This document shows positions 1 through 7,981 of a stretch of DNA of 46,481 bases, in pieces. The notes beneath the pieces are model-generated. The model ran no database searches. It was given only the letters and a program-made list of their open reading frames with translations, and was not told the DNA's origin. A program made the translations under genes and the position numbers. The stretch covers positions 1 through 46,481 of the forward strand of contig JAJZVX010000029.1 in the NCBI GenBank assembly GCA_021846985.1, read 5' to 3'. This DNA is from Acidobacteriota bacterium. Lineage in GTDB: Bacteria > Acidobacteriota > Terriglobia > Terriglobales > Acidobacteriaceae. Within the stretch, counting starts at the first letter, position 1. The number at the start of each line of letters is the position of its first letter.

Positions 1-14
1 CCCGACCAATGCAC

Positions 15-126
15 CCGCCCCAGCCCACCGCGGTCTGGATCAACCCACCCACTCCGACACATGCCACAGAGGGAAATCTACACTAAACTCTCACGCAACC
101 TGTCTCAAAGTCGTTGACACGCTCCG
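15..126. repeat. Terminal inverted repeat, left copy
   Basis: This 112-bp stretch is the exact reverse complement of 46369-46480. Read outward, both copies start with CGGAGCGTGTCAACGACTTT and run to the contig edge. Flanking sequence differs immediately inside the repeat on each side, so the shared segment has a sharp boundary, as the end of an insertion element would. It enters the helicase reading frame on the left. No transposase is visible because the contig ends. I cannot assign an IS family. Confidence 0.9.
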
Positions 127-252
127 CTTTCCGCTGCCGGGAGCCGCCCGCAGAAGATACCCGAGTTCTAAGGCGAAGATGGCGTCTCGCTGCTGATCCG
201 TGGGAGGCAGCGTCTGCGAGAGCAACTGAGAGCGAAGCGCCTCAAGCTCCAA
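91..252 (-). pseudogene. gajB: GajB-like UvrD/PcrA helicase, N-terminal stub cut by the terminal repeat
   Basis: A TTG start at 252 sits five bases after a GGGAGG ribosome site (complement of 258-263) and overlaps the stop of the preceding nuclease gene (242-244), so translation is coupled. About 42 genuine codons follow: a Q-motif-like segment (TDQQRDAIFALELGYLL) and the Walker A start APGSGK typical of superfamily 1A helicases. Immediately after the lysine, at 126, the sequence changes into the terminal repeat, which supplies about ten foreign residues and a stop. GajB of Gabija defence systems is a UvrD-like helicase of about 500 residues, so more than 90% is missing here. The remainder may lie beyond the inserted element in the genome. 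Family assignment rests on one motif plus the neighbouring gene. Confidence 0.65.
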
Positions 253-1963
253 CCGAACCTCCCGATGGAATGGCTCCGAGAAACTCAAGCGACTTGCGGA
301 TGTACTCCGGAACGTCTTCTGCTTTCAGCGTCGATCCTTCGAGGAGCAGCGACAGCTCCTGCGCAAAGCTTCCCTTCGACACGTCGGTATCTTTGAACTG
401 CTTCAAAAAAACATCCGCCTTCTCATCCGCGGTGGCCGCAGAAGCAGTGGTGGTTCGGAGGGCTTTGCCGATGACGGGGTGAAGGCTTTCAAAAGCATCC
501 AGCATCAATTCCAGCATCCTGGGAGAGCGCGCAAGCTCGTGCTCGAAGGTGATGGCACCGTACTCAACGTCGAGATTGGCAATCGATGTTTCCTGGGCCT
601 TCAGTCCTTTGGCAGTCGCCGAGGCCTCCGCGCCAACAGCTTTGGCATCGCCATCGGTCAGAATTGCGACGGGAATGGCCAGCTTGCCGGGTCCGAAAAG
701 CGGCAGGAACGCATTGAAGTTGATTCCGTCTGCATTGACCACTGTGACCGCAGACTCCTTGAGCGATCCACCTGCCAACCTGGCCAGCACGGGCATGAGC
801 AGAGCTTCGGCAATTCCCTCCACCATCAGCACCCGCCGCGCAAAGAAAAGCTCAGCGCGGGTTGCGTCGAGGAAACGCTCAAGCTTTTTCTTAAGCCTTC
901 GCGCATCCTTCTCGTCATCAGCGAGCTTCAGCGCAGAGATCGAAATCGATGAAATCTTGGACTTAGTTTCGTGAACAGCGACAATTGAATCCACCGGCGC
1001 CTGGCTCGCCAGAATCGGAGAATGGCTGCTGGTGATGATCTGGACGGGATCGTTTTCGGATTCGGTCTCCTGCTTGAGATGCGAGAGCAGCAAGAGCTGC
1101 AACTGGGGATGAAGGTGCGCTTCGGGTTCTTCGATCAGGATGCAGCGAAAGGCAAACTGAGGGCTCTTACGCAGCGTCCCGAGGGTCGCGGCGGTGAAGA
1201 TCAGATTGTTGTACCCGAGGCCGTTGAGGGTGAACGGCAAGCCCGCGATCAAGGGTTGCAAACCGGCGATGATGCGCTGGAAGTTTGGATCGGTGAAGAC
1301 CAGATCGGTTTGCTGCGATAATTCATTGCCGGCGATCTTCAACATCTGCTCGTTGATTTCGTTGCGCGCGCCCTCGACCGGTTTGAGAACCCGGATCTCG
1401 TCGTTCGCTTTCTTGACGATCTCCTCGAACTCTCCGCGCTGCTCCTTCTGGGTCAGAGAATTTACGAGCCGGGAGATCTGCGAGCTCCGCCCCGGGCGAA
1501 GCCCTGATTCAGGGTCGCGCAGCGGTTGGAGATAAATGGTGGCGAGCCGATCGTAGAAGTTCGAGGGTAAAGATCCGCCTTCCGTTTCTCCGCCCCACAT
1601 TTTGACATTTGCCCTGCGGGTGTCCTTGTTGAATTCGACGCGCGCATTGATGCGGATCTCGAACTTTCCTTCCCCGATGTCGACCAGGCACTCCTGGCAG
1701 TGGGCCTCCTCGATGTCGGTGGTGTCACAAAACACGCAGGAGATCTCGATCGGGGCGAAATCGGTGCCATCGCGGAAATCGTCCTCGGTGATTCGGAGCG
1801 CATCGAGATCGCGACCCGGCATGAGCATCAGGCGCAGAGCATCAATAATGGTGGTCTTGCCGGTGTTGTTTTCGCCGACGATGACACTGAGCCCCTTCGG
1901 AAAAGCGACGATGAGATGTTCAATCTTTCGAAAATTCCGAATTTTCAATTCGCGAATCCGCAC
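242..1963 (-). CDS. gajA: GajA-like OLD-family ATP-dependent nuclease (AAA ATPase plus TOPRIM), Gabija-type
   Basis: This 573-residue protein has the order of a class 2 OLD nuclease. It has an N-terminal RecF/SMC-like ATPase with Walker A GENNTGKTT (30-38), a Walker B segment LIEEPEAHLHP (276-286) and switch motif SSHSP (312-316). A C-terminal TOPRIM domain follows, with the metal-binding glutamate in MVEGIAEA (E382) and the DxD pair in ILTDGDA (D437, D439). All catalytic residues look intact. Length matches known GajA (about 578 residues), and the overlapping downstream gene begins like a UvrD helicase, the normal Gabija partner. GTG is chosen as start because GGAG lies five to six bases upstream. 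In Gabija, GajA nicks DNA when nucleotides are depleted; here the partner is truncated. An orphan OLD nuclease is the alternative reading. Confidence 0.8.
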   Translation of the reverse strand: MRIRELKIRNFRKIEHLIVAFPKGLSVIVGENNTGKTTIIDALRLMLMPGRDLDALRITEDDFRDGTDFAPIEISCVFCDTTDIEEAHCQECLVDIGEGKFEIRINARVEFNKDTRRANVKMWGGETEGGSLPSNFYDRLATIYLQPLRDPESGLRPGRSSQISRLVNSLTQKEQRGEFEEIVKKANDEIRVLKPVEGARNEINEQMLKIAGNELSQQTDLVFTDPNFQRIIAGLQPLIAGLPFTLNGLGYNNLIFTAATLGTLRKSPQFAFRCILIEEPEAHLHPQLQLLLLSHLKQETESENDPVQIITSSHSPILASQAPVDSIVAVHETKSKISSISISALKLADDEKDARRLKKKLERFLDATRAELFFARRVLMVEGIAEALLMPVLARLAGGSLKESAVTVVNADGINFNAFLPLFGPGKLAIPVAILTDGDAKAVGAEASATAKGLKAQETSIANLDVEYGAITFEHELARSPRMLELMLDAFESLHPVIGKALRTTTASAATADEKADVFLKQFKDTDVSKGSFAQELSLLLEGSTLKAEDVPEYIRKSLEFLGAIPSGGSVGA

Positions 1964-2807
1964 TGGTACTCCGTGTGAGTAGAAAGGCCTTAATCGAACC
2001 CACCATTATTCCACGTTCCTGGTTTCGCCACGGTGAAGGAATCTGTTCGCAAATGACTAAATCGTTGTACTGCCCGCACCTCTACGAAGTCCGCGCTGAT
2101 CGGCGAGAAACTGCGCTTATTGGGGATCGGTAAACTCCCAAGACCACCTCACTGGAAATCCAAATTCTCGGATGGTGACATCCCGGCCACTTGTTCCGCT
2201 GAGTACATGAAATACGGCACACGCTTGGCACACATGGCCGTCACTCAGGATTGGTTCTTGTGGCAGGACGATGGACGGGTGGCTAACTTGGGGTTCAGCA
2301 CCGCGGAGCGCTGCCAACACCCCTTCGTCAGATTCGGTTCACCGCCTAATTTCTTTCTGCACCAATCCGCCCAATTGGCTTCAATTCCAATCAAATCTCA
2401 CTGCCACTTTCCTGGCCGAATCGCCGTTTGCTTGGATCTTAAGATTTGGCGATTTCCATTCAGCTTTCAAGCTGCATTGAAAGGTGAGGACCGTTCGCAT
2501 CCTCCTTACAGCAGCGCCGAAAAGCTCAACGTAGCGGCGGGGAAGCCACTTGAGTTGAGCGACGCCGCGATGGGCAAGGTCTCGTTCTTGAGTCTTCAAC
2601 GAGGATGGACCGCAGTGACGTCGCCATCCGTACCACATCATGAATCAATCCGTACACGCCTTGTACGGATGTACGGATTATCGGCCCGTACACGGCGGAT
2701 GCAATGCTTTGGTCGTTCTGTATGGACGATACGCCCGAAAGACGTGCACTCATTCTTAATGAGTTATCGAGTGGGGCTTTGATTTGAAGGGAATATTTTG
2801 TATATGG
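1964..2807. other. Gene-poor, AT-richer stretch between gajA and tRNA-Ser
   Basis: About 840 bases without a convincing gene. Open frames exist (for example 2120-2782 on the plus strand) but show no recognisable motif, no good ribosome site and unusual composition. The stretch is less GC-rich than the flanking genes and contains a cluster of CCGTACA/TGTACGG words near its right end. It looks like the edge of an acquired island carrying the defence genes. Confidence 0.5.
2650..2695. repeat. Cluster of CCGTACA/TGTACGG inverted and direct words
   Basis: CCGTACA (2650-2656), a five-base loop, then TGTACGG (2662-2668) form a perfect seven-base inverted repeat. A further TGTACGG follows one base later (2670-2676), and CCCGTACACGG comes after that. 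Such spacing suits a recombinase or regulator binding site. It lies about 110 bases from the 3' end of tRNA-Ser. No function can be assigned. Confidence 0.45.
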
Positions 2808-2897
2808 CGGAGAGAGGGGGATTCGAACCCCCGGTAGAGCTTTTGACCCTACAACGGTTTAGCAAACCGCCGCCTTCAGCCACTCGGCCATCTCTCC
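2808..2897 (-). tRNA. tRNA-Ser (anticodon GCU)
   Basis: Read on the minus strand, GGAGAGA (from 2897) pairs with TCTCTCC before the discriminator G at 2808. The anticodon loop reads TTTGCTAAA, giving GCU, which decodes AGC/AGU. A T-arm GGTTCGAATCC and the long variable arm of class II serine tRNAs are present. CCA is not encoded. It sits at the boundary between the defence region and chromosomal housekeeping genes, a common integration position. Confidence 0.95.
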
Positions 2898-2967
2898 GGG
2901 TCACATATGGGATTATACCGGAAACCGCGCGCAGGCTGTGCAATTGCGTCCATGCCGTGTTCTGTCT

Positions 2968-3324
2968 TTAGAGGCGGCGGGACCGGTGGCGGCGATGCGG
3001 CGCGGAGAGCGCGGCGGAGGTGGCGACGTGACCGGTACTGGCGGGAGAGGGAGCGAGGGTTTCCTTGGCGTAGAGAACCGTAACGCCTGGGTTGCGCAGG
3101 CTTTCGCCGGCAAGGAAGTCGCCGAAGACGGCGGCGTGGGCTTTGAGGTAGGCGCGCAGCGCGTTGCGGATGGCGCCGCCGGTCCCGCTGGAGCCGTAGC
3201 CGTGGATGACCTCGATGCGGCCGCGGTAGCCGGCGTGGACGCAGGAGTTGTAAAAGCAGACAAAGCGATGCATGGCTTCAGAGACGGTGCAATTGTGCAG
3301 GTCGATGGAGTGGGATGTGTGCAT
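2968..3324 (-). CDS. Smr-domain protein
   Basis: A small protein (118 residues) whose first 75 residues form an Smr domain, the fold found at the C-terminus of MutS2. It shows the DLHN motif near the N-terminus and the IEVIHGYGSSGTGGAIR segment, equivalent to the conserved VIHGKG-S-G-L/I-R signature. Smr domains bind or cleave nucleic acid. The C-terminal 40 residues are rich in Ser, Ala, His and Arg and look unstructured. It starts four bases after the dgt stop, so the two genes form one transcript. The exact substrate is unknown. Confidence 0.75.
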   Translation of the reverse strand: MHTSHSIDLHNCTVSEAMHRFVCFYNSCVHAGYRGRIEVIHGYGSSGTGGAIRNALRAYLKAHAAVFGDFLAGESLRNPGVTVLYAKETLAPSPASTGHVATSAALSAPHRRHRSRRL

Positions 3325-3328
3325 GATC

Positions 3329-4528
3329 TCAGGCCGGTTCGCTCTGCAAGGGCGGTTCGTGGCCCAGTGCTCGCGCCCAAACCTGCTCGATGTAGCTGTC
3401 GGTCATGCCAGCGATATAGTCGGCAACGGTGCGAGCAAGGCCCTCGGTGGGGATCTGGGCGCGGTGATCTTCGGGCAGCAGGCCCGGGTCGGCGATGAGG
3501 GCCGCAAAAAGCTCCTGAATGACCTGGGCGGCGTGGGCGTGGGCTTCCTCCATAGTGGGAGAGTTATAGAAGTTGGCGTAGAGGAAGGCCTTGGCCGCGG
3601 CGCGCAACTCCTCCATTGCTGGGCTGAGGGCCGCAAGACGCGCGGGCGCTCGGCGAACATCGTCGAGGGTGGCGGCGCCGGCAGCGGCAACTCTGCGGCT
3701 GGTTTCCAGAAGCAGGTCCGTGACCATGGCGTTGAGGATGGATTTGAGGGTTTCGTCGCAAAGAAGCCGGGGCGAAGCGGAGGAGTAGCTGCCGCGAACT
3801 TCGGTGTACAAACGGCGAAAGAGCGCAACGCCGTCGAGAACCTGGCCGAGAGAGAGGATGCCGGAGTCGAGGCCGTCGTCGAGGTCGGCGGTGAGGTAGG
3901 CGATCTCGTCGGCGAGGTCGATGATCTGCGCTTCGAGAGGGGGGAAGCGGTCGAGAAAAAACTCGGCAAGCTCGGGGTGACGGGCCGCGGTGTAGTCGCG
4001 GGAGTGCTTGACGATGCCCTCGCGGACGGCGAGTGTAAGGTTGAGACCACGGAAGGCGGCATAGCGCTCTTCGAACCAGGTGACGACGCGGAGGGCGTGG
4101 AGGTTGTGGTCGAAGCCAAGGCCATGGGCCTGGAGGGCGCGGTTGAGCGCCTCTTCGCCGGAGTGACCGAACGGAGGGTGGCCAAGGTCGTGCGAGAGCG
4201 CAAGGGCCTCTGCGAGATCAGCATTGAGGCCAAGGGCGCGGGCGGCGGTGCGGGCAATCTGGGCCACTTCGAGAGTGTGGGTAAGGCGGCTGCGGAAGTG
4301 GTCGCCGGGAGGATCGCTGCGAAGGCGGGAAAAGACCTGAGTTTTGCCAGCCAGGCGGCGGAAGGCGCGGGCGTGCAGGATGCGGCCGATGTCGCGGGCA
4401 AAGGGGGAGCGGTAAGGGTGTGGCTGCTCGGGGTGGACGCGGCAAGCGAGCGGCCCCTCGGCGGGCACGGCGAGGGTCAGCGGCAGAGGCGCGGGTTTGC
4501 GGTCCAGGTGGCTCACTGAGGCTGACAT
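3329..4528 (-). CDS. dgt: Deoxyguanosinetriphosphate triphosphohydrolase-like protein (HD domain)
   Basis: A 399-residue protein of the dGTPase family, which hydrolyses dNTPs to deoxynucleosides and triphosphate. Family features are the N-terminal YRSPFARDIGRILHARAFRRL block, the HTLEV histidine, the HDLGHPPFGH metal-binding HD motif and a downstream HNLHALR segment. ATG at 4528 (MSASVSHLD) is preferred over an in-frame TTG at 4552, though the ribosome site is weak. The group II intron remnant lies immediately upstream, so the native promoter region may have been altered. Antiviral dNTP depletion is known for some dGTPases, but nothing here shows that role. Confidence 0.88.
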   Translation of the reverse strand: MSASVSHLDRKPAPLPLTLAVPAEGPLACRVHPEQPHPYRSPFARDIGRILHARAFRRLAGKTQVFSRLRSDPPGDHFRSRLTHTLEVAQIARTAARALGLNADLAEALALSHDLGHPPFGHSGEEALNRALQAHGLGFDHNLHALRVVTWFEERYAAFRGLNLTLAVREGIVKHSRDYTAARHPELAEFFLDRFPPLEAQIIDLADEIAYLTADLDDGLDSGILSLGQVLDGVALFRRLYTEVRGSYSSASPRLLCDETLKSILNAMVTDLLLETSRRVAAAGAATLDDVRRAPARLAALSPAMEELRAAAKAFLYANFYNSPTMEEAHAHAAQVIQELFAALIADPGLLPEDHRAQIPTEGLARTVADYIAGMTDSYIEQVWARALGHEPPLQSEPA

Positions 4529-4559
4529 CAGGTTATACCGCGGGACTGGCAACGCAGCG

Positions 4560-5084
4560 CTCCCTGACCGCGAGGGCCAAAGACGGGCAAGCGAAGGTGG
4601 TTTACTGCAAGGACGGCAAACGTACCGGAAGCTGTCCGCATGTGCACTTTACATTTCCGGGCTTCACGTTTGGCCCAGGAAGGCCAGAGGCGCTCAGGAC
4701 CGGCTATTTACCAGCTATTTGCCGGGAGTGAGCGCCGATGCCTTGAAGCACATGCGACAGGTGGTAAGGGGCTGGCGCATCCATCGTCGGACACCGGCGA
4801 CACTGGCCGAACTGGCGAAGCAATGCCATCCAACGATACGAGGCGGGTGGAATTACTTCGGGGCGTTCTATCGAACAGCGATGCACAAGCTCTCTCGGTA
4901 CATCGATCAAAGGCTTGAGCCGTGGGCCAGACGCAAGTACAAGACGCTGTTGCGGCGCACGCGGCGCAGCGTGGACTGGCTCGGCCGGATGAATCTCCCC
5001 GGATGTTCCACCACTGGAGTGTGGTTGGAAATAAGCTTGGGTAATGGGAGCCGTGTAAATGACGAAAGGGTATCCAGTTTGTAA
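4560..5084 (+). pseudogene. Group II intron reverse transcriptase/maturase, 5'-truncated and frameshifted remnant
   Basis: Two plus-strand frames together give the C-terminal end of a group II intron-encoded protein. The first contains KVVYCKDGKR and FTFPGFTFGP, matching the late reverse-transcriptase segment (KIVYCKD...FDFLGYTF). The second, after a frameshift near 4680-4700, reads RLFTSYLPGVSADALKHMRQ and then the maturase X domain with RGGWNYFGAFYRTA and WARRKYKTLLRRTRR. The catalytic RT domain is absent. Downstream, around 5040-5060, GGGAGCCGTGT resembles the start of intron domain V and then diverges. The element is dead. Confidence 0.8.
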
Positions 5085-5495
5085 CACAGTAGAACTAGGC
5101 CGATTCGTCAGGCCGCGGTTCAGATGGCAGCGCCAACTGCAATGAGAACACCCAATGTGCACCGGACGGAAAACCGTCCAAGCAGAGTGCGGATGGAAGG
5201 GTAACGGCAGATTCAATCCGGGATGGCTTGGCAGCCGTCAAGGCTCAAGATGAACTCGCTGCGCTCGGCCTTGACGGCTGCCTCGCAAGCCTGATCGCAT
5301 CTTCAACTATCCTGAGCAAAGGAAATTTCAGAAGACAACCTCTTCAACGATTTTTCGCTTGACTCCGACCGGCATACTCATGGAAGAGGTTCCTTAAAGG
5401 AAAAGGTTTCGCTTGTCAAATTCCGATAACAAGCTATTTAACCATGCCTGCCGTTTCCTCCATGACAAAGCCGGAATCCCACAAATGAAGCCACC
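5085..5495. other. Intergenic stretch after the intron remnant, with a long perfect hairpin
   Basis: No gene is supported here. The main structure is an inverted repeat described separately (5230-5282). The rest may be degraded intron 3' sequence and non-coding spacer before the 3' end of the HUMPS-family gene. Confidence 0.4.
5230..5282. repeat. Perfect 15-bp inverted repeat
   Basis: GGCAGCCGTCAAGGC (5230-5244) pairs perfectly with GCCTTGACGGCTGCC (5268-5282) across a 23-base loop that contains AACTCGCTGCGCTCG. No T-tract follows on either strand, so it is not an obvious terminator. It may be a REP-like or small palindromic repeat element. Confidence 0.7.
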
Positions 5496-6182
5496 TCAGT
5501 TATAGGCATGCACCTTATCGCAAATGAGGCGGAGCTTGTCTTCGAGATTGCCGGAGGCGGTTCTGAAGGCCTCGGCGTCGATGGTGAGGGGCGCGCCGAG
5601 GACGACCAGCGGGGCGCCGTACTCGGGCGTGCGCATGGCCTGCTCAATGGAGAGGCCGCCGACGGCCTGCACGGGCACGTGAACGGCGGCCACGATTTCC
5701 TTGAGTTGATCGAGCGGGCTGGGGCAGGGCAGGCCGGCGGCAACCAGGCCGCGGCGCTCGTCGTAGCCGATGTGGTGAATGACGTAGTCGCAGCCGAGGT
5801 CTTCGAGCCGTTTGGCGGCGGCGACTTTGTCATCGGCGCCGAGATTGTCGCCCATCACTTTGACGCCGAGGTCGCGGCCGGCCTTGACGACCATCTTGAC
5901 GGTCTCGGGGTGGGCGCGCTCCATGACGACGACATGCGTGGCTCCGGCCTTGGCCATGATCTCAGCCTCCAGCCAGCCGCCGTCCATGGTCTTGAGGTCG
6001 GCCACGATGGACACGCCGGGAAACTCGGCGCGCAGGGCACGAACGCCATTCATGCCCTCGGCAATGATAAGCGGCGTACCGGCTTCGAGCCAGTCGACGC
6101 CGGCGCGCATGGCCAGATGAGCGGTCTCCAGAGCTTCAGGAATCTCAATGATGTCGAGCGAGATTTGCACGATGGTCTTCAT
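5496..6182 (-). CDS. HUMPS-family enzyme (3-hexulose-6-phosphate synthase / 3-keto-gulonate-phosphate decarboxylase-like)
   Basis: A 228-residue single-domain TIM barrel of the orotidine-phosphate-decarboxylase suprafamily. The segment IVADLKTMDGGWLEAE carries the conserved D-x-K-x-x-D metal/catalytic motif, and GDNLGADD and QAVGGLSIE fit later strand motifs. ATG at 6182 (MKTIVQISLD) is preferred to the upstream in-frame start because family members begin at this point. The gene lies 100 bases after the isomerase of the coupled sugar operon. No 6-phospho-3-hexuloisomerase is adjacent, which argues against a simple ribulose-monophosphate role and leaves decarboxylation of a keto-sugar-acid phosphate as the alternative. 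Confidence 0.75.
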   Translation of the reverse strand: MKTIVQISLDIIEIPEALETAHLAMRAGVDWLEAGTPLIIAEGMNGVRALRAEFPGVSIVADLKTMDGGWLEAEIMAKAGATHVVVMERAHPETVKMVVKAGRDLGVKVMGDNLGADDKVAAAKRLEDLGCDYVIHHIGYDERRGLVAAGLPCPSPLDQLKEIVAAVHVPVQAVGGLSIEQAMRTPEYGAPLVVLGAPLTIDAEAFRTASGNLEDKLRLICDKVHAYN

Positions 6183-6281
6183 GATGCATTGCCCATGGAT
6201 TAATCCCGCAGTCACGCGGATAAGCCGGCGGGCTTTCCTTTCTTGAAACTTGAGTAATATCCGGTCGATCGCGCGCCGGCG

Positions 6282-7178
6282 TTAGTTGCCGAAGTGCTGG
6301 TCGATCTTGCCGCGCAAGAAACGGACCGAGGCGCGCAGGTCGTCCATGCCGTTCATGCCATCCTCGATGGAGATCCAGGAGTGGAAGCCAACCGCGCGAA
6401 GGGTGGAAAAAATTCTGTCGTAGTCGTTCATGCCCTTGCCGATGACGCCGTGGGCCAGGCGGCTGGCGTAGCCCACGGCGTCTTCTTCCTTGCGCAGGTC
6501 ATCGATGGTGCCGGTTTTCAGGTAGCGGTCGCTGGCGTGCATGGTGACCACGCGATGTTTGACGCGCTCCAGAAGTTCCAGCGGATCTTCGCCGGCAAGG
6601 ATGGTGTTGGAGGGATCGTAGTTGACGCCAAACCAGGGCGAGTCGATCTGGTTCACGATCTCGACGAAGACATCCATCTTCTGCGCGAACTCGGGATACT
6701 GCCAGTAGTTGTCTTTGTAGTGGTTCTCCATGGTGAGGACCACGCCGTGCTCTGCGGCGAAGGGCAGCAAGCTCTTGATGACGCGAACAACCTGGGCGAC
6801 GCCGTCGGCGCGAGAGAGCTGGGGGCGGCGCTGGCCTGAAAGCACGCGACAGAAGCGGCCGCCGAAGTAGGCGGTGATGGCGATCATCTGCTTTTCGCGC
6901 TCGATCTCCTTTTCGAGCTGGATGGGATCGGGCTGGGTAAAGTCAGGCGAGCAGCAGAGCATGGGCATGGCCAAGCCATGCCGGTCGAGCGCCGCCTTCA
7001 CCTTGGCAAGGAAGGTTTCATCGTCCTCAAGGAAGCCGGAGTAGAACTCGAGGCCGTCGACGCCCAGCGTGGAGGCAAGCTCGATCCAGTCGAAGACGGT
7101 CATGGTTTTGTGGACGCAGAGCTCGTCCATGAAGCACTTGGGGAAGGCCGCCAGTTTGGGTTTGCTTGTGTCGGTCAT
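6282..7178 (-). CDS. Sugar phosphate isomerase/epimerase (xylose-isomerase-like TIM barrel)
   Basis: A 298-residue protein of the AP-endonuclease-2/xylose-isomerase-like fold. Metal-ligand positions are visible as LTMENH (glutamate), GVNYDPSNT (aspartate), VVTMHASDR (histidine) and WISIEDG (C-terminal glutamate). Its ATG overlaps the stop of the upstream SDR gene by four bases (ATGA), showing translational coupling. A role in isomerising or epimerising the keto-sugar made by the two dehydrogenases is likely. The substrate cannot be read from sequence. Confidence 0.82.
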   Translation of the reverse strand: MTDTSKPKLAAFPKCFMDELCVHKTMTVFDWIELASTLGVDGLEFYSGFLEDDETFLAKVKAALDRHGLAMPMLCCSPDFTQPDPIQLEKEIEREKQMIAITAYFGGRFCRVLSGQRRPQLSRADGVAQVVRVIKSLLPFAAEHGVVLTMENHYKDNYWQYPEFAQKMDVFVEIVNQIDSPWFGVNYDPSNTILAGEDPLELLERVKHRVVTMHASDRYLKTGTIDDLRKEEDAVGYASRLAHGVIGKGMNDYDRIFSTLRAVGFHSWISIEDGMNGMDDLRASVRFLRGKIDQHFGN

Positions 7179-7981
7179 TTGCCCTTCTTTGTCGAGATAC
7201 GGCCGATGAGCGGGAATTGTTCGACGTCGAGAATGGAGCCGTTGATCAGCGCCGCCTCGTCAGAGAGAAAGTAGATGGCGGCCATGGCCACTTCAGCAGG
7301 CGTGTGAATGCGGCCGGAAGGCGCGGCCTCGAAAGGCAGTTTCGACGGCCAGTCGGGCGGCAAGCCATCCTTCAGCTTGTACTGGTATTCGTTGGGCGTC
7401 AGGGTCCAGCCCACATTCAATTGGTTAAACTGGATTCCCTCGGATGCATAGGTATTGGCCAGATTGCGGGTCAGGGTGACCAGGCCGCCTTTGGAGATGG
7501 CGTAAAACAGCAGGTTCGACTCGCCACAGTAAGCATTGACGGACCCGATGTTGAGCACGCGGCCACCGCCCTGCTTGCGGAAGTGCGGCAGCGCCGCCTG
7601 GATCAGCAGAAGTGGTGCGCGCAGGTTGGCGGCGATGATGCGGTCGAAGCGCTCGGCCGTGCCGGTCTCAAGATCATCGCGAACAATGCGGGCGGCGTTG
7701 TTCACCAGGCCGTCGATGCGGCCGAAACGCTCGACCGTGGCCTCAATCAGCCGTGCAGGAACCGCCGGATCTTCGAGATCGCCGACGGCGAAGGCGGCAC
7801 GCTCGCCCAGTTCGGCGGCGATGGCCTCGGCGGCGTCGCGGCGGCGGCCGTGGATCATGACGCCGGCGCCTTCGCGGACGAAGAGGCGCGCGATGGCCTC
7901 GCCGATGCCGGTGGTAGAACCGGTGACGAGGATGACCTTGTCTTTGAGGCGCGTTCCCGGCGAGGGGGCGGGCTGGGTCAT
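7175..7981 (-). CDS. Short-chain dehydrogenase/reductase
   Basis: A 268-residue classical SDR. The cofactor motif TGSTTGIGEA follows a short leader, NNAA precedes the catalytic strand, and the catalytic serine, tyrosine and lysine are in GSVNAY and YAISKGG. The true start is ATG at 7981, overlapping the stop of the upstream alcohol dehydrogenase (7978-7980); the open frame further upstream is an artefact of that gene. It ends in an ATGA overlap with the isomerase gene. Together the genes suggest successive oxidation of a sugar or polyol. Confidence 0.88.
   Translation of the reverse strand: MTQPAPSPGTRLKDKVILVTGSTTGIGEAIARLFVREGAGVMIHGRRRDAAEAIAAELGERAAFAVGDLEDPAVPARLIEATVERFGRIDGLVNNAARIVRDDLETGTAERFDRIIAANLRAPLLLIQAALPHFRKQGGGRVLNIGSVNAYCGESNLLFYAISKGGLVTLTRNLANTYASEGIQFNQLNVGWTLTPNEYQYKLKDGLPPDWPSKLPFEAAPSGRIHTPAEVAMAAIYFLSDEAALINGSILDVEQFPLIGRISTKKGK

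Noticed and set aside
2120..2782. 220-residue plus-strand frame in the gene-poor region
   Set aside because: No recognisable motif, no credible ribosome site, odd composition.
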